In this document: one piece after another, positions 15,382 through 23,718 of the stretch
Layout: the number at the start of each line of letters is the position of its first letter
Numbering within the stretch: the stretch's first letter is position 1
Assembly: GCA_023412765.1 (NCBI GenBank)
Contig: JAEZBX010000182.1
Coordinates: forward strand, 1 to 34,503
Direction of reading: 5' to 3'
Origin: Bacteroidota bacterium
GTDB lineage: Bacteria > Bacteroidota > Bacteroidia > Cytophagales > Cyclobacteriaceae
Length of the DNA stretch: 34,503 bases
Program-made: the position numbers and the translations under genes
The notes under the pieces: model-generated
The model's database searches: none
What the model was told of the DNA's origin: nothing
Seen by the model: the letters and a program-made list of their open reading frames with translations, nothing else

Positions 15382-16080
15382 CTAATCGAACAGTGTCAGG
15401 TTCCCGAATTGGTCAGCAGGGGGTGTTGGCACAATAAGAGATGGCACGTTCGTATTGGCATTGTTAATTCTCGGAGATACGGGATAGTGATTTATTTTCT
15501 CTCCAGGATATGGCAATAACAAACTAATGAGATCACTTTCCGTGCTATGCTTATCCATCCAGATCTCTTCCTGTTCCCTGGTGAAAATTACAGGCATTCG
15601 CTCGTGAATGGTAGCTACGATACCTGCTGATTCAACTGTAATAATGGAAAAAGTATGAAACTCATTTCCGTCTGTGTCTTCAAATTCTTCCCATATTCCA
15701 GCAAAGGAAAAAAGCTCCTGGTCGTTGGCCACCAGGCGATAGGGAATTGATGTTTTTTTTCCAACTTTTTTCCATGCATAGAATCCATCTGCAGGAACGA
15801 GGCAACGATTTTTCATAAGCCCCTTTTTTAGCATCGGTTTTTCAGGAATGTATTCAGCGTGAATGTTGACTATCTTTTCGCTAAGCGCTTTGTTCTTTGA
15901 CCATTCGGGCGATGTGCCCCAATAAAATGTTGAAATCCCTTGGGGAGACGCGGTGGTTATTACTGGAAGAAGCTGCGTTGGCGCGGCGTTAAAATTTGGC
16001 CAGTATGTATCAAGCACGTCTGTGCCAAATCGCTTTTCAATTTTTTCTGCTGATGCCGTGATACTGTAACGCTCAATCAT
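15382..16080 (-). CDS. SRAP-family protein (YedK/HMCES-like) lacking catalytic Cys2 and Glu
   Basis: SRAP proteins shield abasic sites in single-stranded DNA by forming a thiazolidine through Cys2. The 232-residue protein keeps the family frame: NAAPTQLLPVI (31-41), FYWG (52-55), NIHAEYI with Asn72 and Glu76, RCLVPADGFYAWKK (92-105), and IHERMPVIF with His159. The N-terminus reads MIERYS instead of MCGRYS, so the nucleophilic Cys2 is Ile. The glutamate of the usual GFYEW motif is Ala102. With Ile at position 2, Met1 would probably be retained. The reading frame is intact and the rest of the fold looks conserved, so this is not simple decay. It may bind DNA without crosslinking, or have another role. 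It starts 20 bp after the YheT-like hydrolase and precedes the FG-GAP gene in the same unit. Confidence 0.9.
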   Translation of the reverse strand: MIERYSITASAEKIEKRFGTDVLDTYWPNFNAAPTQLLPVITTASPQGISTFYWGTSPEWSKNKALSEKIVNIHAEYIPEKPMLKKGLMKNRCLVPADGFYAWKKVGKKTSIPYRLVANDQELFSFAGIWEEFEDTDGNEFHTFSIITVESAGIVATIHERMPVIFTREQEEIWMDKHSTESDLISLLLPYPGEKINHYPVSPRINNANTNVPSLIVPTPPADQFGNLTLFD

Positions 16081-16100
16081 AAGAATCTGCTGGTTGCATT

Positions 16101-17033
16101 TTATTCTAATGCAAAGAAAGACAATGCGCGCTCTTCAGACCAATATAATCCATTTTTATTGAATTGAGCGAAGCCTACGTGACCACCATGGCGTGGATTT
16201 TCGAGCGTCACATACCTATGACTTTTACACAGCGCGACAGGATAGCACAATTCGCTTAAAAAAGGGTCGTTTTGTGCATTCACGATTAATGTGGGCACCG
16301 AAATTGACTCCAGAAAATGAATCGAGCTGCATTTCTTATAGTAATCCATCGCGCCCTGAAAGCCGTGAAGGGGCGCCGTGTAGCGGTCATCAAACTCCAG
16401 GATTGTGGTAACTCGGTCGAGATCCTTTACCTCGAGCCCCGGCATTATCGCAGATTTGCAAATGATCTTTTGTTTCAGGCTGGTGAGGAATCGGCGGGCA
16501 TATAATCGATTTGCCGGTTTGGAGATCTTGAGGCAACTGGTGTAGAGATCCAGCGGGGTTGAAAACACCACCGCTTTTTTTATTTCAGGATGACTTCTTT
16601 TTTCGCCGAGGTATTTTAAGGTCAGATTTCCTCCCAGGCTAAAACCTGTCAAAAATATTTCTGAATACCCATTATCGCGAGCATGCTCTACTACTGCGTC
16701 CAGGTCGTCCGTTGCTCCACTGTGATAAAACCTTAATTTTCGATTCATTTCGTTGCTGCATCCCCTGAAATTCCAGGCGAGAACGTCGAACCCTGCTTCG
16801 GAAAATGCACGAGCCATTCCTTTCATGTATGCCCGGCTGGTATTGCCCTCCAGCCCATGAGAAATAATAACGAGTTTGTTCGCTCCAGTCTTCACCCAAT
16901 CGAGATCAAGAAAGTCGTGATCATGTGTCACAAGTCGCTCACGGTCATATGTGAGATCGACGGCTCGTAAGATCGCGGGATAAATGGTTTCCAGGTGCCC
17001 GGAAAAAAGAAAAAATGGTCGGCGGTAATCCAA
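16101..17033 (-). CDS. alpha/beta hydrolase, YheT family
   Basis: This 310-residue esterase-like hydrolase has the YheT pattern: FSGHLETIYPA near the N-terminus, HGLEGN, WNFRGCSNE, and the nucleophile elbow GFSLGGN with Ser132. Asp256 (NAQNDPF) and His285 (HGGHVGF) complete the triad. Homologues act on short acyl esters; the physiological substrate is unknown. I use the TTG at 17033, 2 bp after the stop of the DinB-like gene, because it gives the family start DYRRPFFLFSGHL. The ATG at 17093 would add 20 residues that are only the DinB gene read out of frame. Confidence 0.9.
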   Translation of the reverse strand: MDYRRPFFLFSGHLETIYPAILRAVDLTYDRERLVTHDHDFLDLDWVKTGANKLVIISHGLEGNTSRAYMKGMARAFSEAGFDVLAWNFRGCSNEMNRKLRFYHSGATDDLDAVVEHARDNGYSEIFLTGFSLGGNLTLKYLGEKRSHPEIKKAVVFSTPLDLYTSCLKISKPANRLYARRFLTSLKQKIICKSAIMPGLEVKDLDRVTTILEFDDRYTAPLHGFQGAMDYYKKCSSIHFLESISVPTLIVNAQNDPFLSELCYPVALCKSHRYVTLENPRHGGHVGFAQFNKNGLYWSEERALSFFALE

Positions 17034-17035
17034 GC

Positions 17036-17563
17036 TTAAATTCCTTTGGTCGCAACAATTTGCAGGTGGCCGAGATGATGCTCTCCATGCCATGCATATA
17101 ATGCAACGAGCCTTTCGAGCGAAACGTTCTTTTCTGTATCAGGATGAATAAATTCTTTTTTCAGATCCGAAGGAGAAAGAGCTTTTAACAAGGAAGTCCA
17201 TTTTATATGTAAAGCTTTAAGAAACAAGATTGAAATGATAGGGTCCAATTTTGTTTCCGGTGTTTCAGCCCAGGCCTTTTCGTCATACGCTTTTATCACG
17301 GGTGTAGATTCCGTCAAGGTCCACTTAAATCGTATGTAAGCATTGAGGTGACTGTCCGCCATATGATGAACAACCTGTCGTGCTGTCCAACCTTCTGGAC
17401 GATAGGTCGTGTCCCAATGTTGAGCTCCAAACCGCTGCACTAAAGTTTCGACTTTCTCTGGAATTTGTTCAATTCGGATAATATTCCATTGTACTTCCTT
17501 TGGACTATAAGAGGGTTGCGCGTTGAACTTCCCCGCTGGGTAACGCAATGATTCGTCATTCAT
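17036..17563 (-). CDS. DinB/YfiT-like putative metal-dependent hydrolase
   Basis: This 175-residue protein belongs to the DinB superfamily, close to B. subtilis YfiT/BstA. It begins with LRYPAGKFNAQP, has a four-helix-bundle pattern, and carries the metal-binding histidines: His67 in VVHHMADSH, and His159 and His163 in WHGEHHLGH. Members are zinc or nickel proteins, some acting as thiol transferases (bacillithiol or glutathione). The exact activity here is not known. Its start overlaps the TerC gene by 8 bp and its stop is 2 bp from the hydrolase start, so translation is coupled on both sides. Confidence 0.92.
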   Translation of the reverse strand: MNDESLRYPAGKFNAQPSYSPKEVQWNIIRIEQIPEKVETLVQRFGAQHWDTTYRPEGWTARQVVHHMADSHLNAYIRFKWTLTESTPVIKAYDEKAWAETPETKLDPIISILFLKALHIKWTSLLKALSPSDLKKEFIHPDTEKNVSLERLVALYAWHGEHHLGHLQIVATKGI

Positions 17564-18311
17564 GGAATTCTTCTTTAGCTTTTTTTCTTTTGTTCCTTAC
17601 CCGAATGTTGACCATTTCTATAAGCAGTGAGAATACGATGGCGAAATAGATGTATCCTTTAGGAACCTCTTTATGCAAACCTTCAAGAAACAACATGAAC
17701 CCAATCAGGATAAGAAATCCAAGTGCCAGCACTTCCATTGACGGGTGTTTATGAATGAAGCTGCTGATAGCCCCCGAAAAAATGATCATGATCACGATTG
17801 AAAGTATTACCGCGATGATCATAATGATAACCTGATCAGTAAGTCCGACGGCAGTTAAAATAGAATCGAATGAAAAAATTATATCCAGCAAAATTATTTG
17901 AACGATAATTCCAGCGACGTTTGCTTTTCCAGTTCCCTCAGCAAGGGTTTCCTCTTCTCCTTCCATCTCGTGATTGATTTCGCGAGTACTTTTTGCGATT
18001 AGAAAAAGACCTCCAAAAATCAAGATTAAATCACGTCCGCTGATGTCTAGTGGTTCCTGGAAGATCAGTGTGTCGGGAATTGTGAACAGTGTCTCTTTAA
18101 ATTTCATCACCCAGGTGATGGTGAGAAGTAACAGTATTCGTACAGCCATGGCGAGAAGCAATCCGAGGTTTCTCGTTCTGGACCGGATTTCAACAGGAAG
18201 ACGATTAGAGACAATGGAGATAAAGATGATATTGTCGATGCCCAAGACTACTTCAAAAAACGTGAGGGTCAGTAAAGCTATCCAAGCCTCAGGCTGCAGG
18301 AAGATTTCCAT
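17556..18311 (-). CDS. TerC family integral membrane protein
   Basis: The 251-residue protein has about seven transmembrane segments and both TerC signatures with acidic residues inside the membrane: EVVLGIDNIIFISI near 20-33, and DIIFSFDSILTAVG near 145-158. Family members are linked to tellurite resistance and to manganese handling or metalation of exported enzymes. The C-terminal tail is very basic (RVRNKRKKAKEE). It is the first gene of the leftward unit that runs through DinB, hydrolase, SRAP-like and FG-GAP genes. The region upstream (18312-18472, 161 bp) shows no motif I can assign with confidence. Confidence 0.93.
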   Translation of the reverse strand: MEIFLQPEAWIALLTLTFFEVVLGIDNIIFISIVSNRLPVEIRSRTRNLGLLLAMAVRILLLLTITWVMKFKETLFTIPDTLIFQEPLDISGRDLILIFGGLFLIAKSTREINHEMEGEEETLAEGTGKANVAGIIVQIILLDIIFSFDSILTAVGLTDQVIIMIIAVILSIVIMIIFSGAISSFIHKHPSMEVLALGFLILIGFMLFLEGLHKEVPKGYIYFAIVFSLLIEMVNIRVRNKRKKAKEEFHE

Positions 18312-18472
18312 TAAATATAAATGTATTGAGGGCTAAAAATAAACGAAGTAATACTCTCCTCCAAAGCTGCATGAAACTATAAATGAGGTAGAAGTTTTGG
18401 TGGAAGAGACGGTTGGTGGCCGTTGTGAATTTCCTCGACGAATTGACTAATACAGCGAAGAATGTACTAAGC

Positions 18473-19906
18473 TTAATTTTCGAATTCCTGGCAGAATGAT
18501 TTCAGTGATTCTACAAAGTGATTGGAATTGCCTTCAATGATGCGAAAATCCAGCGCCCGTAAATCGGTACTGTCGGAGATTGCGCCTGGTGCAGATAAGA
18601 TAGCTTTTGCAACAATAGGTTTCTTTCTGCCGAATCCTGGAGCTTTTACCAAGTCCGATGCTTTCATTCGGACCCATTGCTCATTACCGCTACCTTTGTA
18701 AATGATTGCCGCATCGAAAGCACGTAAGTTTTCAACATGTTTTCGCCGCTGCTCCAACAGTTCTCCTTCGAAGCCCGGCATTAGTACATGAAACCCACGT
18801 CCCTGCATCAATTCAATGTATGGCCTTACTTCCTCAGCATCTTGTTTGTCATGTAAAAGGTAAACGTATCGTTCAGTAGTCTCAGCTGTCTTTCTGTCTT
18901 TCGCTTCAAGCAATTCTTCCCTGATAATATTCTTGAAGTCCTCCAACGGTGTTTCAAGGATTTCTGCACCTTCCTGAATTTCTACGTCATGTTTAATAGT
19001 TTCAATAAAACGCTTTTGCGTTTCATTCATGTGAATTTGTGCAGGTGCAATCCAAATTAGGCGGGTGAATGATTCATTGCTTTTCCTGGCAAGGTTACTT
19101 CGTTCTGCTGCAATTCTGTTTTGGATCTCCATGATAGACTGATTTCCGCCTTCGGGTATTTCTCCCGAGGTATTTCCAATCAGGTGAATAGACATGCTAC
19201 AAAGTTCGAGGTCGCTCTTTACGGTTTGCTCAATTGTTGCAGTGTCGCCAGACAACGACCGGTCAGGCAGCACAGTATACCCGTACCGTTGTAATTCCCT
19301 GTTGATAATATTTCGTTCGACAGATAAGTCGTGACCAGTCTCTGCCAGGTAAACCGTTTTTGGCTTGAACAACTCTTTTGCATGATGTTCTCCAGGGCCG
19401 TTTTTGAGTTTGTGGAGAGAGTCTGCGATGTCGTGACTTAAGTCCACAATTTCCATCCAATACTGGCGCTGGGCCTCGCGGCTGAAGTAATCCTGATATT
19501 CTCTAACCTCGCTGGAGTCGGGGTCTAATTGATACATTTCATATCCCAGGAGTGGCCGGATGAATTCTGGTTGGTCCCGTACCAGCACAGGCTCTTTTAC
19601 AACTTTGAAGATTCTGTTATTGGTATTGACAACCTTGCGAAATGCGCTGAGATTTTCAAGGCATGAAGATGATGCCATGAATTGTTTTGATAGAATCGGA
19701 ACTAGCAAGGCAACGTTATCCAACCGCGGTGATGTCATGGTCTCGAACTCACCCTTGAGCAATACCTTAGGCTTGACATCCATTACCTGGGTGAACATAA
19801 ACTCCAGAAATTTTCTAAACTGCGATACCCAGCCTTCTTTTCCATCCGCAGATGGCTCATTATCCGCGTCAGCAAACAATATCAGGATATCTATTTCGAA
19901 TGGCAT
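18473..19906 (-). CDS. stand-alone protein with three TIR/DUF4062-like segments
   Basis: This 477-residue cytoplasmic protein has no signal peptide or membrane helix. Three Rossmann-type segments can be seen. The first, about 1-125, runs from IDILILFADAD to LVPILSKQF, then SSCLENLSAFRK, where Glu84 sits where TIR domains carry their catalytic Glu. The second, about 183-290, begins KTVYLAETGHDLSVERNIIN, which resembles DUF4062, and contains SIMEIQNRIAAE with Glu260. The third, about 346-475, begins YVYLLHDKQDAEEVRPYIEL and continues FDAAIIYKG. These are eye-level resemblances, not a search result. TIR-like domains serve as NADases or signalling modules in bacterial immunity and STAND systems. 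Here no ATPase or effector gene is adjacent. Fully intact, probably monocistronic; the function is not established. Confidence 0.7.
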   Translation of the reverse strand: MPFEIDILILFADADNEPSADGKEGWVSQFRKFLEFMFTQVMDVKPKVLLKGEFETMTSPRLDNVALLVPILSKQFMASSSCLENLSAFRKVVNTNNRIFKVVKEPVLVRDQPEFIRPLLGYEMYQLDPDSSEVREYQDYFSREAQRQYWMEIVDLSHDIADSLHKLKNGPGEHHAKELFKPKTVYLAETGHDLSVERNIINRELQRYGYTVLPDRSLSGDTATIEQTVKSDLELCSMSIHLIGNTSGEIPEGGNQSIMEIQNRIAAERSNLARKSNESFTRLIWIAPAQIHMNETQKRFIETIKHDVEIQEGAEILETPLEDFKNIIREELLEAKDRKTAETTERYVYLLHDKQDAEEVRPYIELMQGRGFHVLMPGFEGELLEQRRKHVENLRAFDAAIIYKGSGNEQWVRMKASDLVKAPGFGRKKPIVAKAILSAPGAISDSTDLRALDFRIIEGNSNHFVESLKSFCQEFEN

Positions 19907-20139
19907 GCGCAGCAGGAAGTTGACGTCGAATCTACATTTTCGCCGATGATCGGAATGCTATCAGTGATAAACCGAATAACAGTATCTGAGAATATACAAT
20001 AACCTCACAGGCTGAAATAAATTACAACATGAAGCTATGCTAAATTTTTAAATCCATAAAGCACTTGTAAGATTACCAGCGAATATCAACATTCATATGC
20101 AGGCCCATTTTGTAGTATTGAATGAAAATTCATGAACCG

Positions 20140-22461
20140 ATGATGAAAAGGGCTAATACACTGTTGTTTATTTTCCTTTTGACGGCTACTTCGATGTTTG
20201 CACAAGGAAGTAAGTCTTTAATTGAGGCTGAGCGCTTTTTTAGTGTTAGAAGTTACGATATGGCGCTTACCAAATTTTTGGAGGCTATTGATGCAGGAGA
20301 AAAAGATCCGTTGGTTCATTATAAGGTTGGGGTGTGCTATCAGAAGTCCTCAGAAACCAATAAACAAATCAAAGGAATTTCATATTTTGAATATGCCCTT
20401 GCAAAAGGCAAAGACATGCCGTCGTCGTTGTATTACGATTTGGGTAGCTTGTATTTGAAGGATGAGAACGTCCAAAAGGCTATCGAATACTTCAACAAAT
20501 TTCGCGAGACAAGCAGCAAAGCAGATAAGAAGGCGATGGCTATGGCTGATGAGGCCATACAAACTTGTCACAATGCTGTGGCGCTCATGTCAGTACCACG
20601 TGATTTTACGGTCCATCATTTTAATTCGATTATCAATAGTAGCTATACGGAATACAATCCGGTGTTATCAGCTGATGAAAGCGTTATGGCTTTCACTGCC
20701 TTGCGTCCGAACACCGGTAAGACGCGTACAGGTGACAAGTTTATTGAAGAGATTTACATTACCTATAATAATTCCGGAACGTGGAGTGAGCCGAAGGTCG
20801 TGCCCATCGCGCATGATTACAACGTAGGGACTGCAGGCCTGTCGGCCGATGGACAAAAAATGTTAATTTTTATGGGAGGTGCATCTGACCCTGGCAGCTT
20901 ATACCAGATTGTGAAGAACGGTGAAGAATGGTCTAAACCCAGTCTGATATCACCCACGATAAATACACCGAAATATCTTGAGTCAACTGCCAGTATAACG
21001 CCTGACGGAAAAACAATTTATTTTGCTTCCGATCGTCTCAACGGACAGGGAGGACTTGATATTTACAAGACTTCATTGCAAGCTAATGGAACGTGGAGTT
21101 CACCAGTGAACCTGGGACCATCGGTAAACACCAAGGCAAACGAAGATGCACCTTTTATCCATCCGGATCAGAAGACGCTTTTCTTTACATCCGATGGACA
21201 TAACACCATGGGCGGACGGGACATTTTTGTAACCCGGATGGTTGACAATAAATGGACTAACCCTGAAAACATGGGCTATCCGGTGAACACAACTTCCAAC
21301 GACAACTACTTTACATTAATTGCCGATGGAACCCGGGGATACTTTTCTTCCGATCGTAAAGGTGGCATGGGTGGTGAAGATATCTACTACATCGACATGC
21401 CCGCAGAGTCAGCCGATATTCCCCTCACTATGATCAAAGGGAAAATACTTAACGCCGAAACTGGGAAACCAATGCCGACTAAGATCTATCTGATCGATAA
21501 CAAGACTGACAAGAAACTGGATTTTGTTTACGATCCCGATCCTGTAACCGGAAATTATCTTGTTATACTCCCGCCGGCAAAAGATTACGATATGGTGATC
21601 GAGTCGGAGGGGTTCTTGCCCTATACACTTAATATCAACATCCCGAACCAGACTTATTTTTATGAGTTGTATCAGATGATCAACCTGAAAACAATCCGAC
21701 AGTTTGATGTGGTTGTTGGCCAGGAGGTTCAAGTCAAGAATGCGTTTTATGATACAGATCAGGATGTAAAGGCAGATCTGCGAAAGACGCACGAAGCTAA
21801 GCTGGTCCAGGCTGGTAACGTTGATGTATATGACCTGATGCTTGATCTGATCGCGGCTGAGGATAAGGAGGGAATGTCTTACTTGACAGAGCTGATTCAG
21901 ATGAAGGATCCTATCGAGGAAGTTAATTTCGATGAGAAAAAGAATTCCAGGATTGAAGTTGCCTCCCGTACTTACTACTATGATGAAAGCGACGAAAGTA
22001 AATTTGAGCAGAAGAAAATTGATGGCAAAACAATTTTTTCGTTGCCTACATTCGTCATGAAGGAAGAGGTTAAAAAATCAAGGGAAAAAGCCTCTCATCA
22101 ATTTGACAAATCAGCCCTGTTGAAATCAGCGAAGATATATTTTGATGCGGGTAAGAGTGATTTGAAATCGCAGTACAATGGTCAGCTGGATGCTATTCTT
22201 GCTGAGCTGCAAAAGTATCCAGGTTTGGGCGTGGAAATATTGGGATTTGCTTCTGTAGAAGGAACGGAGGAACTTAATCGTGAACTTTCCAACAAAAGGG
22301 CTATCGCTGTTTTGGACTACATTAACCACAAAGGCATCGTGCGTCGCAGAATAGTGGCGAAAGGATATGGTGCAACTAAGGACCAAACCGTTTCTAAAGA
22401 AGAAGGCAGACGGGTGGAGGTTAATATCGTTGACCTGAGCGCACTCGAAAGCAGGAACTAA
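20140..22461 (+). CDS. PorE-like TPR / beta-propeller / CRD / OmpA-domain protein
   Basis: The 773-residue protein has a signal peptide (MMKRANTLLFIFLLTATSMF, then AQ). Its domains run in this order: TPR repeats (about 25-150), a PD40/WD40-like propeller (about 165-425) with repeated ASDRLNGQGGLDIY and TSDGHNTMGGRDIF blades, a carboxypeptidase regulatory-like domain starting MIKGKILNAETGKPMP (about 430-520), and an OmpA-type peptidoglycan-binding domain (about 655-773) with KIYFDAGKSDL and NRELSNKRAIAVLDYI. This is the domain order of PorE of the P. gingivalis type IX secretion system, but Bacteroidota carry many paralogues, so I do not assign the symbol. No lipobox is present. I start at 20140 because the ATG at 20122 lies 1 base after a promoter-like TAGTATTG. 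A peptidoglycan-bound periplasmic location is inferred. Confidence 0.88.
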   Translation: MMKRANTLLFIFLLTATSMFAQGSKSLIEAERFFSVRSYDMALTKFLEAIDAGEKDPLVHYKVGVCYQKSSETNKQIKGISYFEYALAKGKDMPSSLYYDLGSLYLKDENVQKAIEYFNKFRETSSKADKKAMAMADEAIQTCHNAVALMSVPRDFTVHHFNSIINSSYTEYNPVLSADESVMAFTALRPNTGKTRTGDKFIEEIYITYNNSGTWSEPKVVPIAHDYNVGTAGLSADGQKMLIFMGGASDPGSLYQIVKNGEEWSKPSLISPTINTPKYLESTASITPDGKTIYFASDRLNGQGGLDIYKTSLQANGTWSSPVNLGPSVNTKANEDAPFIHPDQKTLFFTSDGHNTMGGRDIFVTRMVDNKWTNPENMGYPVNTTSNDNYFTLIADGTRGYFSSDRKGGMGGEDIYYIDMPAESADIPLTMIKGKILNAETGKPMPTKIYLIDNKTDKKLDFVYDPDPVTGNYLVILPPAKDYDMVIESEGFLPYTLNINIPNQTYFYELYQMINLKTIRQFDVVVGQEVQVKNAFYDTDQDVKADLRKTHEAKLVQAGNVDVYDLMLDLIAAEDKEGMSYLTELIQMKDPIEEVNFDEKKNSRIEVASRTYYYDESDESKFEQKKIDGKTIFSLPTFVMKEEVKKSREKASHQFDKSALLKSAKIYFDAGKSDLKSQYNGQLDAILAELQKYPGLGVEILGFASVEGTEELNRELSNKRAIAVLDYINHKGIVRRRIVAKGYGATKDQTVSKEEGRRVEVNIVDLSALESRN

Positions 22462-22482
22462 CTCCGAGCTCCACGAACCATT

Positions 22483-23664
22483 CTAAGAATTAGGAAGTAG
22501 CAGCGAACTATCACCGTAGCTGAGGAAACGATAATCGTTTGAGAGTGCTTCGTCGTAAACTTTTTTCCAATCACTTCCGATAAAGGCAGCAACGAGAAGT
22601 ATCAGTGTCGATGAAGGCTGATGAAAGTTTGTTACCAGCCCCTGACACAACCTAAATTTGTAACCAGGAACTATATAGATTGAAGTTTCACCGGTAATAG
22701 AATCCTTTTTTTCCAAGAGCATATGATTGAAAACAGCTTTCAATGCTTCAGCAGGACTGGGCGGTTCATTTTGTCCATGGGCATATTGTTGATCAATCGT
22801 GAATTCGGCCTCGGGGTCGTGCATTAGTTTTACACCGTACCAATAAATGCTTTCAAGCGTGCGAAGAGATGTAGTTCCGACAGCTATGATCTTCTTTGCT
22901 TCAAGCAGCGCCTCGATATTTCCTCGACTTACCACTACTTGCTCTTGATGCATGATGTGATCGAGTGCATTTTTTACTTTAATAGGCTGAAAGGTTCCGG
23001 CGCTAACATGCAATGAAAGGAAATCTAATTTTAATTTTTTCTTTTCTAACGCTTCCATTATAGCGGGTGTAAAGTGCAGACCGGCAGTAGGTGCAGCTAC
23101 GGCTCCTTCGCGACTGGAGTATACAGTCTGATAGCGCACCTCATCCAGGGCAACCGGTTCGCGGTCGAGATAAGGTGGCAGCGGCGTGTTACCTATGCGT
23201 TGCAGGATTTCGGCAAAGGTACTATCATCATTCCAATTGAATTGAACCAAGCCGGTCTGTCTGTCAACCAGCGTTGCCGTTAATGTAACACCTTCAATAT
23301 TTTTTGAAAGGGCATCGAGATTCCATCGTCGTAGATTTCCAATAATACATTTCCATATGCACGTGCCTGAAGATTCCAACGTTTCCACTAAGAGAGTAGA
23401 CGGAGAGACAGGATTAAGAAGAAATATTTCGATATGTGCGCCCGATGACTTTTGAAAAATCATTCTTGCCGGGATAACTTTCGTGTCGTTGAAGAAAAGC
23501 GTAGATCCTTCGGGGAGTAGGTCAGGTAGCTCAATAAACTTGTGGTGCTCAATTTTCCCTCTGTTGTAAAAGAGGAGCTTAGATTGGTCCCGTTCAGGCA
23601 ACGGATATCTGGCGATTTTTTCCGGGGGAAGTTGATAGGAAAAATTATTTACGTCAATGTTCAT
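22483..23664 (-). CDS. queA: tRNA preQ1(34) S-adenosylmethionine ribosyltransferase-isomerase
   Basis: QueA transfers and isomerises the ribosyl part of SAM onto preQ1 in tRNA, giving epoxyqueuosine. The 393-residue protein has the family start (DVNNFSYQLPPEKIARYPL), the middle signature AAPTAGLHFT with HVSAGTFQPI, and the C-terminal NFHQPSSTLILLVAAFIG. It is longer than E. coli QueA (about 356). I place the start at ATG 23664, 12 bases after an exact minus-strand TAnnTTTG motif; the TTG at 23679 lies within that motif. No other queuosine gene is in the window. It is convergent with the OmpA-domain gene and divergent from menC. Confidence 0.95.
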   Translation of the reverse strand: MNIDVNNFSYQLPPEKIARYPLPERDQSKLLFYNRGKIEHHKFIELPDLLPEGSTLFFNDTKVIPARMIFQKSSGAHIEIFLLNPVSPSTLLVETLESSGTCIWKCIIGNLRRWNLDALSKNIEGVTLTATLVDRQTGLVQFNWNDDSTFAEILQRIGNTPLPPYLDREPVALDEVRYQTVYSSREGAVAAPTAGLHFTPAIMEALEKKKLKLDFLSLHVSAGTFQPIKVKNALDHIMHQEQVVVSRGNIEALLEAKKIIAVGTTSLRTLESIYWYGVKLMHDPEAEFTIDQQYAHGQNEPPSPAEALKAVFNHMLLEKKDSITGETSIYIVPGYKFRLCQGLVTNFHQPSSTLILLVAAFIGSDWKKVYDEALSNDYRFLSYGDSSLLLPNS

Positions 23665-23676
23665 ATGAATAAACAT

Positions 23677-23684
23677 CAAAGTTA
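23677..23684 (-). promoter_or_regulatory. Bacteroidota -7 promoter motif (TAACTTTG) of queA
   Basis: Exact TAnnTTTG match on the minus strand, 12 bases before the ATG at 23664. It sits on the TTG of the longer frame and so settles the start of queA. Confidence 0.65.
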
Positions 23685-23718
23685 GTTGTAAAATATTATT
23701 TTAGTCATTTGATATTTT

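Noticed and set aside
15382..16080. SRAP-like gene as a pseudogene
   Set aside because: The frame is open, full length and keeps most conserved motifs; only two catalytic residues differ, so it is annotated as a CDS.
17034..17093. N-terminal extension of the YheT-like hydrolase
   Set aside because: It is the DinB-like gene read in another frame; the TTG at 17033 gives the family start.
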